From positions 762,948 through 826,947 of the forward strand of contig CM029651.1 in the NCBI GenBank assembly GCA_017311315.1: 64,000 nt of DNA, written 5' to 3'. Every line of letters begins with the position of its first letter. The first letter of the stretch is position 1. Under the pieces are notes generated by a model. It searched no databases. It was not told the origin of the DNA and worked only from the letters and a program-made list of their open reading frames with translations. Below are positions 45,134 to 57,997 of the stretch, one piece after another. This stretch comes from Dendrocalamus latiflorus. Its lineage: Eukaryota; Streptophyta; Magnoliopsida; Poales; Poaceae. The position numbers and the translations under genes are program-made.

Positions 45134-46216
45134 AAACAGGACCAGATCCGTTTGCTACCGAGTTGTCGTGAAACGTTTAATGAAAATGAACGAAACAGAG
45201 GCCGTCTGGTTTATGATCCACATAAATTCTACCATTGTGTGTCTGTCAAAGTTTGGTAACAAAATGGACTAAAGATACAGCGAAAAAGAAACCTTAATTA
45301 GCAAACTTTTGGTAGCACTTTGGTGGCCAAAAGTTACCAAAATTTGGGTTGGCTGAGAACAAAAAGAGCCACTAGGATGGCTCAGCCTCAGCCTCGCCTG
45401 TACGTTTGCTGACGATCTCGACGGCGGCCGCGTGCGATCGACCGTGCATCATCGACGGAAGCGAAGCCTGTATCGAAAGGCTTCGAGCCTAGCTGCGGGC
45501 TGCGTGCGACAAATCACAGTTTCTTTTTTTTCTTTTTTGGTTGATTCTTGAGCTCTTATGTATTGCATGCATGGTAAGTGCGAGCTCATATCTATCCATC
45601 TTGTCTTTACAACAAATTAACAAATTGATAATGCTATACCGATCTCTCAAAACAACATAATGCTATAGCGAATGAACCGTGTATATATATTTAGCCCATT
45701 GTTTCAACTCCTCACCAGAGCTACGTTGGGATTCACCGAATCCACCACATATATTGAATAAAACAAAAATAAAACCTCTCGCCACTTTACTATCTCCACT
45801 CTCTACATACAAATAATTCATTAATTACCGATAATTTGATTACCTATCCAAAAAATTAGGAGTGATTCATTACCGTCCGTCCTTAGCACTTAATTACTTA
45901 GCACTAACTCATTATTTAATCCTAACTAATTGCTACTACATTAATCAATATTACTTAATTACACACTACCATACATTAACAAAATATAGGTACTGTACGC
46001 ATTTAAAAATATTAAAAAATTATGTCTAAATTACTACGACTATTTGCTTCATAATACAAATTATATTAATTATGAGTAACTAAATAACACTAATTAACTA
46101 GGACTAGGGGAATAACGTCGAAAGCATGCGATAAAAAATTACTTGTCTTTCGGGAGAAGCAATCAGCACTGTCGCGTCCTTAATGGGTTATGCACTAGCT
46201 TCTCAAAATACTTAGC
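45134..46216. other. Intergenic, no gene recognised
   Basis: Mostly AT-rich sequence with short A/T runs. No coding region or bounded repeat is seen. Confidence 0.4.
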
Positions 46217-46221
46217 TACGC

Positions 46222-49200
46222 TGTCAGACCCCAGATTTTACAATCCGGAATCCTCTGTGATTACTGCACTATTCCCTGGATCAGTAGATAGTGCTCACAG
46301 TTACAGTAATGAATATCAAAATACATATCATGCGGAAGCGTAAAATTTAATAGTAGACTTACTCATGGGCCGATTAGGCCGAAATCATTAAATTGCAGCA
46401 GCGGAAGAACGAAGCACACAGGTGGGACCTTCAGGACATGCCCACAGGCAGCCAACTGGAGGTTCGCGACCTAGCCCTTGACATCTTCATCTTCTTGGCC
46501 AGCTTATCCAATCTTGTTGCTGAGGCGAGGTGATTTGATTTCCTGATTCTGAATTTTGTCGCAAAAGCGAGCATGAGCACTCCGACCCCGTGCTCCGCGA
46601 GCCAATACACAGAATGCAAATAAATAATATGCATGGCTTAACAAAGGAGAGGCTCGGGCTATTTTATTTTGCGTAGAGTGCTTTTGAATACAATTAATTA
46701 AAAAGTCCTGTGACTTAGCAATTTTGGTACAAATCATAATGTACAAGGAAATGCATTATTAATATCGATTCAGATTCCATCCACCGTTACATGGCATCTG
46801 CACCATATAGCAATTTCTTCAGCGTTATAGCCGCTTAACTTACCACTGGGACGACACCCAGGACAATTCCAAACCAGGGCAGTCCTTCGCCCTTCAAGTT
46901 TCCCATTCCCAGTTTCCAATGTTTTTAAAACAGAACTATATCCAGTTAAGTTCCCATGTCTGCCCTTGACCGTGGGCACGGCTATTCGAATAGTTTTGAC
47001 TCTGCAGAGTTTGTACACTTTCACCACAAGAGATGATCAACTCGTTGCCCCACACGATTCCTTAGTCATGTGGTTGAGCAGATCATCACAGTGACTTTTC
47101 AAAATATCTAGTCCTTTCTCCCATCTTACATTATGGGTGACCGCCCATTTGCGATGGGTCCCATCTGTGCGCGGGATGTTTTCCCCAGACTCTAACGCAG
47201 CTCGGGCTTCTACTTCCCGCAACGTTAGGAAAGCGGGAAAACTTCACCCTCCACTGGTGTCCCTTCAGGCCCCCTTGCCATAGCATAACCCCATCAATCC
47301 ACTACCAGTGAGATGAGTCCGGGATTTCGATAAGTCTACTTAGCCAAGTTGTATTTTACAGACTTGTGGTTGTACTGTTTTACACGGGCTGACATGACAA
47401 GATTCAGTCCTTAAGGTTACCCGGATGGTTCTACCACATTTCACATTCTGTGCATCCACTGCACCACATACCAGCCCCCAAACCATCCATCCAGGTATTT
47501 AAGCAAGTTGGGATTTTTGAGAGCATAAAATAATCATATCCAACATACACCAGTCATTACCACCATGACTGCCCAACCAATTTTTCTCAGGATTAAAAGT
47601 GATGCTTGGGCGCTCTCGCGCCCATGAGTATCTAAACAATACTACGCATGGCATAATTACAGACTTATTTTTGAAAGGTTACTATTATAATTTGTGCTAG
47701 GGCGACAATGTTCACATGTTCAAATATTTCAAAGGAGGGGTAATATTAACCAAGTACACAATTGGGATATAACTAGAATCTTAAATTAACATGTATTTGC
47801 ATATAACATAACAGCATGCAATTTGATAATTTAAACAAAAGTAATTTGCAGAAAACGTAGGTTCAACATGATCAAAGTATTGACTCGCCTGGCGCGGTTT
47901 ACCGCGGTCTTGAGCTCACTCAAAGCTATATCATTTGATGGTCTTGAGCTTCCAGTCTTTATCTTCAACTTGATCTCGATCTCGCTTGATCCATTCATTC
48001 TTCGGGACTCCAGTTTCTAACTACGCGACGAACAACTGACCCAGATAAAAGCAAATAACTCAAAAGATCCAAATAAATTCGATTAATTCAAATTGCCGAT
48101 TTAATTTAATTTATTCATTTATTACGATTTGATAATAGAAGGATGATTCGGTTTAGTGTTTTGCAAACACAGCGGCAGCTGGATTTGAGTGAGAGGACGA
48201 GTTATCTGAATAGCTTTACCGTGAGGGAAAATTCTAGGATAATAAGAGATCAAAAGGGAGGAAGTATCTACATGAGTTATTTGCTTTGGAAAAGAAGTGG
48301 CCCAGCGTAGCCGATTGGAGAAAGGCGATGTTCGATCTTTTTATTACTAACCTCTTTTATTATTTTTGTATTTATCAAGGAAGTTCCATGAGTCGGGTTA
48401 GACCTATGTATCGAAGTATGAGTCTGACTGGGTATGTATTCCTTGCAACTCAGGTTATGATAAAGGCAAACTGGACTGATGGATGAGATTTGTACTTATT
48501 CTATAAATCTTTTAGTCAAAGGTATTATAATATTTGGATATCTTTATTAAGTTTTGAGTATCTAACCATAGTCATTTTATGTGGAATGTTAATCCAAATG
48601 CCGATTCTTATTTTTCTACCATTATTAACTAAATCTACTTTTGAGATTTATTTATCGGCAATGTACTAATGAGGGGGGTTTATATTATAAATCATGGCTT
48701 TCTAAAATAAGTATTTCATTTTAAATGGTTTTGGCACATCGTTTATTTTTGTGAAACTGCTGGAGTTATCATTTAATCGAATCTACTCTTAAGATTTATT
48801 TTATGGCTGCATACCAAATGTTATGGCATATATTTAATTATAATTTAAGGGTGCCTTGATATTAAGCTTGGTCATTTAAACAAAGTCATTTAATAGTCAA
48901 GAAGAATTCTCCTAACTTTTAGGACATAGAAATAATAGTTATGGTTTAACCCATGTGGTGGCTAATTCTGCAATCTGGCTAACTTGCAAGGATTTATGAT
49001 TTATTCCTTAGAGAATTTTTATGGCTAAATCATCACTCCATGAGAGCTTAAACCTAAACAACACCCTTTTTAAATTTCTTACTATGCCCTTGATTAATAT
49101 TTAAGATTTTAAAATAAACATCAACGGTACATCAGTTACTAGTACATAATGATTAATCCATGATTAAATATTTATTAAGCTCATTTATATTCTAATAAAT

Positions 49201-51130
49201 TTTATTAGCTTCTCTATACCATTACCTAGGCAAGGGTTATCATACGAGGTCATACTTTAATATTGCTATTTAAATTAAACCACTACCGGGATTTATTTAA
49301 GGATAGCATGCTAAATGATAATGCATCTATGCTAACTATAATTAAAGGTATCTTAATTAAACTCAGATCTTTAATCAAGCCACTTTTCTTTACTAATGCT
49401 TTTGTTTAATAATTATTTTAGGATAAGTAATAAAGGTACATTAGCTATTCATAGTGCAATTAACCAAAGATTAAATCCTAAATAATCTCATTTATATATC
49501 AGTTAAACTTATTAGTTCCCATGGTCAACATTCTGAGTTTTCCCAGATTTTCTTTATAAATTTTCCCAAATGAAATAAAAAAATAAAAAAAATGTGTAAG
49601 GGGAGGAGGATGGGATCGAACCCAGAACCTGAAGGCAAAGGGGTGATTGCGAGCGCTCGGCTGACCAAGTGGACTCTCGGCGTTACCTGACGATGAGGGG
49701 AGGAGGTAATAAATGAAGCAAGCCACAGGAGCCCAGAATAGAGCATCTTCGGTGGCGCACGGACTGAGCGGCGTCGCCGGCGAGGGTCCACCGGGGAGTC
49801 GGTAGAAACCACCGAAATAGGCACATGGGGAGGTGGAGAAGTCTTCGGAGGTGGCGGCTCAGGCCGAGAGGCGCTGGAGCGGGCCGGCGGCGAGCACGGG
49901 CGGTGGCGCGGGGGAGGTCACCGCGGCCGGCGAGTTGGGGTGGACCTCCGTTCCAATTGGCGGTGCAGGTGGGGTCGTGACGCCACCGGGATGCTTCACG
50001 GCGGCGGAATCGGCCGGAGCCTCAATGGTCGGCCGGATTCGCTCGGGCGCACGGTGGCGACCGGTGTTGGGGAAAATGGGGATTTCGGCGAGGAGGGAGC
50101 ATTAGAACTCGATTGCCTAGAGGAGAATGGAGTGTGGCGTGTGGGGAAGGTAACAGTGGCTTCGGTCGCTCTTATGGTGGACCGAGCGGAGCTAGCAGCG
50201 GTGGCTGCTTGTGCGGTCGCGTCGAGCAGGCGGAGGTGACAGCGCGGAAGGGACCGGGCAGTAGGATTCGGTGCGATATTGCTTGTGACACCTCGGCACA
50301 GTGGCTGCAGCTTTGCGCCGCGCGAGCCGGCCGGCAGAAGGTTTTCGCCGCGTGGCCGAGCGAGGTGACTGGGCGAGAAGAAAACCAGAGCGATGGCGCT
50401 GAGCTGTGGGCGGTGAGGGTGAGACCGGGGGCGGTGTGCTGGCGCGCTGCTCGCGCGATGCGACAGCTCAGGGAGACCGGAGGCAGGCCACGGGCGTCGG
50501 CAGAGTTCGCGCGCCACGGGGAAGAAAAGCGCGAGCGCGGAGCGAAGGGAGACAGGGAGAAGGTGAAGGAGGAGTGCGGCGGTGCGGGCCCGCTGGCCAG
50601 AGGAAGAAATCGGGAGGGGAGAGGTGGAGCTGGGCCGGGCTGCTCGGCCGGCCTGGCTTCATTCCCTTTTTTTTTTTGCTGTGTATTTTTATATATAGCA
50701 TTTGTATTTTATTCACTTTTACTAACTCCCAAAATTTTCATATTCATATCACTGGATTAATCCTTGCATGTGCACAATTTTTCTGATATATTTATACATA
50801 TATTTCCAAATACTTCCATATAATCATTTCCCTAAATTGCTAATTATGCTATTATTCCCAAAGTAAGATTTTGCATTTTAATTCATATTTCTCGTTCCTT
50901 ATACTGGATCATCTTTTCAGATTCGAATTTATAATATTGAGTTTTCATTCTTTGCATATTCACCTTTTTGGTATTACTAATGTTTGTCTTTGTCTTTTAT
51001 GAATTTCTCCCATTTTTAGAACCTCAATCAAATTCAGGAAAACTCCATGAAATCCAAATTCCAATAGAATATATTGCAAAAATAATTTAAAAGCTTCACA
51101 TTTTCAAACTCAGATTTTTGGGATGTTACA
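46222..51130. mobile_element. Putative giant solo LTR, 4909 bp
   Basis: It begins TGTCAGACCCCAGATTTTAC and ends TTTTGGGATGTTACA, flanked by a perfect 5-bp duplication TACGC (46217-46221 and 51131-51135). No second copy of either end occurs inside. No tRNA primer site, polypurine tract, gag or pol is visible, so it looks like one very long LTR left by recombination. Barley Sukkula-type LARD elements have LTRs of about this size. The inside is AT-rich except for a GC-rich block at about 49740-50660 followed by TTTTTATATATAGC (about 50685), possibly the LTR promoter. Long open frames in the GC-rich block are Gly/Arg/Ala low-complexity and are not called genes. Confidence 0.75.
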
Positions 51131-51135
51131 TACGC

Positions 51136-52251
51136 ACTCTTAATTTTGAGCGATGACCACGATAATGAACTTCCGCGATGAACGACTGAGATGGCCGATG
51201 ACCAACTGCAAGAGATTCGTATTTATGGCCGAGCAAAAAGGGAACCCGGTGTGCTCACCCCGTAAATTAAGGACTTCTTGTCAATGCGCATCACTTCAGG
51301 GGAGGGAAGACGGCATGGTAACACTGACAAATGTGGAGACGAGGGAGCAGACCAGGGTGGACGACACGGACATAACGACATCATTGCGGACGAGAGAGAG
51401 CGCATGATGGGGATGACATGGATAGAGTGACAATTGTACGAAGGATGCAGTGGAAAAGGAAAGGTAGTAGCAACGAGTCGACATATGTGTGAAGGACAAA
51501 GTTCACACATTGCAAAAAGATGTCTGAGCATCGCATATTGCTAAATACGAGTAAATTAATACGAATTAACATGGCAAATTCGGAGCACATAAAATTTTTA
51601 AAAAATTACACAATTAGGTCGACTGTGTCGGGAGTCTTCACATAACATTTTGTAATTTTTTGAGCTCGTTTGCTATATGTAACAACTCCTACAAAATATC
51701 GAAATCGTATGATTTTTTGAGCAATATTCAGAACGGATAACATTATCAAAAAAATACACAATGAAGTACATTGTGTCGAGAGGCTATCCATAAATTTTGT
51801 ATTTTTTAGCTCATTTGTTATATTTAAAAATTCAAACAAATATAGCGTAAAATTACAAATTTAGACAGGTAATTAAGCCAGTTAATTACCCGATTTAATC
51901 ACCTGCCGTTTTAAGGGTGGATGGCAGGTGGCTTCCCGTCTGGGCCAGCTGCTGTCTGGTGGCCGGTGGACAGCAGCCAGACGGTAGGCGTCATATATCA
52001 CTTTGTGCTGTTTTTTTTTATCAATACTACGTTTATACTGCTATTTTTATAAATATAAGTGCAAAAGGTGCTAAAAGGCAAAAATTCTCCAGCTGCATGG
52101 TATAACCCGAAGAAATTCGGAGAAGCGGCAAGGGCGTCCCGGCAAAACGCCACCACAAAGCCCTACCCTGTTCCTCCCCCGCAAGCAAAGCGAGAGCCGT
52201 CTTGGATCTCCTCGCCTCCTCCCCCGCCGCCGTCTCCCCGCGATCCCGACC
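51136..52251. other. Intergenic and RPN5 upstream region
   Basis: Bases 51600-51850 contain two diverged copies, about 150 bp apart, of a unit with GTGTCGGGAGTCTTCACATAA or GTGTCGAGAGGCTATCCATAA followed by TTTTGTA and GAGCTCGTTTGC or TAGCTCATTTGT. The last ~200 bp hold the RPN5 promoter and 5' UTR. No other gene is seen. Confidence 0.45.
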
Positions 52252-55200
52252 ATGGTGCGCTCTCCGCCCCACTCCTCCTCCGCTGCCCCCGCCTCTCCGC
52301 ACTCTGTTCCTTTTCCTAGGGTTTCTGCTGCCCACCGTACCCCGCCCTCCTCGCCTAGGGTCTCGATCTCGTGCTGATCGATCTGCGGATTTGCAATCTG
52401 ACTCTTCTGTTGCTGGGTGGATGCAGGAGGGTGGCAGCACTAACCTCGATGCGGCGATAGAGTCTCTCCTGAACGTGGAGAAGCAGATGAGGCTAGCTGG
52501 CGATGTCGCCGGCACGAGGAAGGCCGTCATCGACATCGTCGAGCTCTGCTATAAGGCCGGCGCGTGGAAGACGCTCAACGATCAGATCGTGCTCCTCTCT
52601 AAGAGGAGGGGCCAGCTCAAGCAGGTCCTGCTTGCCGGAATTTGTTACTCTTCTCTTATGTCTAATTGACTTTATGATTTAGCTACTTAACTGATTTCTC
52701 CAACACTAGAGGCATCTTTAAACTTCAAATTTTCCGTGGAGCACATGTGATTGAAGCAAACAGCATGTACCCATTGTTACTATGTTGTCATGCTAAATTG
52801 CCATAGTCTATTTTCTGTTGGGGCTTACATTAATAGTTATTCGAAATTTTAGCTATTGATCCAAACTTCGCGGGCTCAAACTTCTTTGGCTGTTCAAAGA
52901 AGCTTATATAAATATGTTCATAGGATTGAAGCATGCACGTTCAAATTATTTATGCTTGAAGGAAGTAGGTGTCAAGTATGTTTCATTTAGCTTGGCGTAA
53001 TGGGATATCTGCTGCACTTGTAAATAGGGAAGACATGCCTTGTTGCCTTATAACATCACTCCTTGCAGTTGTCATCATTATTGCAAAACATCATGTCTTT
53101 AGACGAGGCTCAAGTAATACCAACTGATTTCTTTTGTGACCAATACATGCTACCCATGCTTCCACATCGACTCTCATGTTTTGATTATAATCTTTTCTGC
53201 ACTCATACGAAAACAATCAAGAAGCAAGGTCACATTAAGCATGGCATCCGTTTTGTTCTTTCTAGTCTGATTTTTTTCCTGGTGCATTGCTTAGCTTTGG
53301 GTTATGTTAGTCTGAGTGCACTACCGTGTGTTATCAGCACACTTTTCTTGTTGTCACTTTTAGCTGGTTCAATTCTTTCAAATTTACTGGCCATTCTATC
53401 TTAGGAACTGATTGTCAGTTGGTCCTCTATCAGCGTAATTGACATATATAACAGCAGTTAACAATTGTGTTGATGCTGTTATTTGTATCGGTTGTAGACA
53501 CTGTTGAACAGCATTAATATTATTATCTACTTGCAGCAGTTTTTATGTATAGCTATCTTTATGCCCATTTGTGCAATGCTTTACTAGTTGGAGGTCACTT
53601 ACAAACAAGGTTATTAGGTCGTAAAGTCGAGTCGAGTCGCCAGGGGTGCGACTTGTCGACTTGGTTGACTAGTCGCGACTAGTACCCAAACTAGGAAGTA
53701 CGTTAATAGGGCATGTCATATACTAAGTTGTAGCAACAATTAAACATATATACATATTGTAAAGCATGAATTGAAGAGAAGAACAACATAAGCATGATGA
53801 CTTCTTTTGATCCCAAGTCCCGAGTTCATACCAATGAGATTTGCCTCAAGCCTGCCCTTCTCTATCTGCAGAATAAAATTTTCGGCTGTCAACTTCCTTT
53901 GCCATATGATTATTCTGGTTACATTATTGACATAACAATGTTAATAAACCTGCAGTAACATATAAAATCTCTTTTTCGAAGCATCATTTAACCATTTCAG
54001 TAATCACTCCATTAATTGAGACCTTTAGATCTGAGTTCTTTTGTAGAGCCATCACCATACTGGACAGCAAGTAATTGAGAAGTAACACCCTGAAAATTGA
54101 AGAACAGAATAATGTGAAAATTGAAAATTTAAGTCAGGCGGCTAGACATGCCCAAGTAGTCACTCCTAGTTGTCAACTAGTCATCCGGCCACCCGACTAG
54201 TCGCTTCAGTCGAGTCGAGCAACCTAGTCGTCCTCCGTGTGCCGACTCGATGACTAATCGTGGATTAGTCGCTGACTTAATAACATGGCTTACAAATACT
54301 CCCAACCCCATAACAATGACCTCGGTAGTTATATCATTTCTTTACCAAGTTTTGAGTCTTTTGGAAAGTCACTTTTGGACAATGTTTTATCGTGAATCAG
54401 AATGCTAAACGAGTGCATAAAGTTCTGGAGTTTTCTTATACAAAAAAACCTCTATTTGCATACAATTCTCTTTCATACAGTAAAACATTGTTTCGCTAGA
54501 GCCTATATCTTGTGCTTAATATTTATATGTCATCTTTACTTATTTATTTACGAATTGAACAACATCTCGTAAGCATGCCTGTCTATGTCTGCAACTTGCT
54601 GTTATTTTAGTTTTTTTTAAACTATGCTCATATCTTACTTTTCTGGTCCTTTATTATATTCAGGCTATCACTGCCATGGTTCAGAAAGCAATGGAGTACA
54701 TTGACTTGACGCCAGACATTGACACACGTATTGAGCTAATCAAAACATTGAGCAGCGTCTCTGCTGGAAAAGTGAGAAGCATGGCTACTTGATTATTGTT
54801 TACTTCCGTAAGATTTGTTGGGTTTTATATGTGTAATCTCATTGTTATGCATCCATTGTAGATATATGTGGAGATAGAGAGAGCAAGATTGATCAAAAGT
54901 CTTGCAAAAATCAAAGAAGAGCAGGGACAGATTGATGAGGCTGCTGATTTGATGCAAGAAATTGCTGTAAGTTCGCATCGCATTAGAATTCAGGACATAT
55001 GGTTCATCTACTATAATCATGATTTTGTCATTCATTAGTTCTGTTTTCCCCCTATCTATGTAATATCTCATCGACTAACAAGTTGATCCTCAGGTTGAAA
55101 CATTTGGGTCAATGGCGAAGACTGAGAAAATTGCATTCATTCTGGAGCAGGTATGCTTCCAATTGACAATAATAAAGCTTTGAATTGTTACAAAAGCCCT

Positions 55201-56982
55201 ATTAATGAAAAGTTACTATAATCATGGTCACAGGTCCGGCTTTGCCTGGATCGGCAAGATTATGTCCGCGCACAAATTTTATCCAGGAAAATCAGCCCTA
55301 GGGTATTCGATGCAGATCCATCAAAGGAAAAAAAGAAACCAAAAGAAGGTGACAATATTGTTCAGGAAGCCCCTGCAGAGATACCTTCCCTGTTAGAACT
55401 GAAGCGCATCTACTATGGACTGATGATTCGGTATGTGGTGCTTCTGCTTAGTGAGATTAATTCATGATAAGTTCGGATGTCTTTTCTGGTAATGTTGGTT
55501 CAAGTTAGTGCTACTTTTTTGTTAGAAAGGAATTTATCTTGAATGTATAGTTTGTGATACATAATAATCATTAAATATGTAAATTATCTGGTATAGTTTG
55601 CCCGGATAATGAAAACAAAAGAGCTCACAAGTTGTCATATACTTTAACTGCCATCTGTTTGTCATTGCTGCGGCCTTTTTTTTACCTTTGGAAAGTCTTG
55701 CTCAGTTCCTCTGCTTCTCCTATTAACTGCCCAATATGTATATGTTTTATTTGTATTGTCATTTTATGTTTAGTGCTTGAATGCATTATTTACATATGCT
55801 GTAGGCTACCATTCTGAAGACGAGCTATTTTCTGCTGTAGTTTCCCTGTTTGAATTACTGGATAGATGAATTTCTCAAGCTGTTATTAGTTACTAAAACT
55901 ATGTTTCATGTTGGTGGTCAATCATGGTTTCTCACTCTCTTTTCAGCTATTACTCGCATAACAATGATTACCTGGAAATCTGCCGTTGTTACAAATCGAT
56001 CTATGATATTCCATCAATAAAAGAGGATCCAGCGAAGTGGATACCAGTAATCTCTCTCCCCCTCTATGTATGTGTGTGTGTACTTGTGTGTGCCTTCCTA
56101 GTTATCTGACCGCCTGAATTCAATTGTAGGTTCTTAGGAAGATCTGTTGGTACTTGGTGCTGTCGCCTCATGGTCCGATGCAATCGAGCCTTCTCAATGC
56201 TACATTAGAAGACAAAAATCTTTCTGAGATCCCAGATTTCCGGTACCATTGCGTGGCTTTTAGAATTACAAATTCTCATCACTTCGGATGGCCTTATCTA
56301 GCAATCACTTAACCTTTTCCTGTTTGGATGGGAAAAAAAAGATTACTGCTGAAGCAGCTTGTTACCATGGAGGTAATTCAATGGACAAGCTTGTGGGAAT
56401 CCTTCAAGGATGAATACGAGAATGAGAAGAACTTTCTTGGAGGAGCTTTGGGTGCCAAAGCTGCGGAAGATTTGAAGCTGAGGATCATTGAACATGTATT
56501 TTGCTTACTTATCATTGTATTTATTTAGTTCTCTTGATTTATGCTTGTCGATTGATTTTCAATTCTTGCTCTGTTCAGAATATCTTGGTTGTTTCGAAGT
56601 ACTATTCAAGGATTACCCTGAAGAGGCTTGCGGATCTTCTTTGCTTGAGCTTGCATGTCCGTGTTTCCTACCTCTCCCTCATATTACACCTTTCCTTAAT
56701 TCTCTTTTGTTAAAGATATGGTGTCTGCCAAGATCTAATTTGCCCTACATTTTTGTCATTCAGGAGGCGGAGAAGCATCTTTCAGAAATGGTGAACTCAA
56801 AGTCTCTGATTGCGAAGATTGACAGGCCGATGGGAGTTGTATGCTTCCGGACAGCTCAAGATAGCAATGGGATACTCAATTCCTGGGCGACGAACCTTGA
56901 GAAGCTTCTTGACCTTGTTGAGAAAAGCTGTCACCAAATACACAAGGAGACGATGATCCACAAGGCGGTGTTGAAAGCTTAA
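52252..56982 (+). CDS. RPN5: 26S proteasome lid subunit RPN5
   Basis: Exons: 52252-52254, 52427-52624, 54664-54771, 54862-54966, 55094-55150, 55234-55430, 55947-56046, 56130-56242, 56342-56495, 56579-56656, 56764-56982. They join in phase to 443 residues, the usual RPN5 length. The product (PSMD12 in animals) is a lid subunit of the proteasome regulatory particle. The N-terminal two-thirds is helical repeat (NLDAAIESLLNVEKQMRLAG, KTLNDQIVLLSKRRGQLKQ, EEQGQIDEAADLMQEIA). The C-terminal PCI region includes NILVVSKYYSRITLKRLADL and SEMVNSKSLIAKIDRPMGVV. The first exon seems to code only the ATG, followed directly by GTGCGC; an alternative in-frame ATG sits at 52421 (MQEGGS). The exon 9 acceptor is AAAAAAAAG, and the exon 10 donor is GTCCGT. 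Intron 2 (2 kb) holds a hAT element. Confidence 0.95.
53606..54288. mobile_element. hAT-type nonautonomous element in RPN5 intron 2
   Basis: A perfect 8-bp duplication CTTACAAA (53598-53605 and 54289-54296) flanks inverted ends CAAGGTTATTAGGTCG and CCATGTTATTAAGTCG (right end complemented). Inside each end are many GACTAGTCG/CGACTAGTC words. At 683 bp it has no transposase. An 8-bp duplication with C/TA-type ends fits the hAT superfamily. Confidence 0.88.
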
Positions 56983-57997
56983 TTTGTAACCATTTTGCAT
57001 TGGCTGGCTTTCTTTTAGATTCTTTGCCTGGCGTTATATGGTCAAATTTCACAATCACAGGACATCAAGCTATTCTCAGTTCAAGCGTCACCTGTTTGCT
57101 TCGGAAACTCGTGCGTGAATGATCTTAAAATACTGTAACCACAGAACGATGAATACTACTATTTGTTGTTGGGGCTTATGGCTGTCATCCAGTTTGCTTA
57201 TGTATCGCCCTGAATATTATTTGAATTCTTAGATCTGCAAATCATATACCTGCTCTTCTGCTTCTCATTGAATGGTTGGAGATAACCCGGTGCCTTTCAT
57301 TAGGTTCTAGCGTACACAATTCAACGTGACATCTTTCCAATTTCCATTGTCTATCGTCTTTCCAATTTCAATGTGTTGTAGCCTCTGGTGGTAAATTGAT
57401 GATGGCGAGACTGTTGGGCTTGTTGGCCAAGCCTGGAATTGGGAGAACAATGCTCCACATTATGAAAATTGATTCTAGTCAAGATTCTACGGAATCATAT
57501 ACGACTTCCAGCATTCTTTCTGAAAACGTGTTATCCTATAAATATGCTTAAAAAATGTGATACTTGCCGATGCGAAACCTGGCCGATCTTAGATGATTTC
57601 CAACTCGCTCTAGATGCGTAGATGGAAAGGGAGAACATTGCCATCTAAAAACAAGCTTGAGAGACGCAGCTCAATTCATGAAGCTGTATGCAATCTTAAG
57701 CCAATCTACCGTTGACGCCACATGGAATACCTCAGGTCCGGCGATTAGCTACCTCAAACTGTCAAATGGATGGAACTGACAAATGAGTATTACATGGGAA
57801 TGTATCATATGCTACTATTATGGACTGCAAAATACACAAAATTTATTACAGCTGAAGTGCACTAGACACTTGGACATCACTGCTTGATGAATTGAATTGT
57901 CTAGAGCTTAGCATCTCCAGTTCCCCATCATGACTGAAGAGTAGAGCATGAAAGGCGACAGCATTTATATTTACTGTATGATGTGGTTCAATGTTCA
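56983..57997. other. RPN5 and GRXS7 3' regions, convergent genes
   Basis: The space between the RPN5 stop and the glutaredoxin stop, whose genes converge. It probably contains both 3' UTRs. No other gene or repeat is recognised. Confidence 0.45.

Noticed and set aside
49833..50760. Overlapping frames of 90-215 codons
   Set aside because: They lie in the GC-rich block of the putative solo LTR, are Gly/Arg/Ala-rich and match nothing known.
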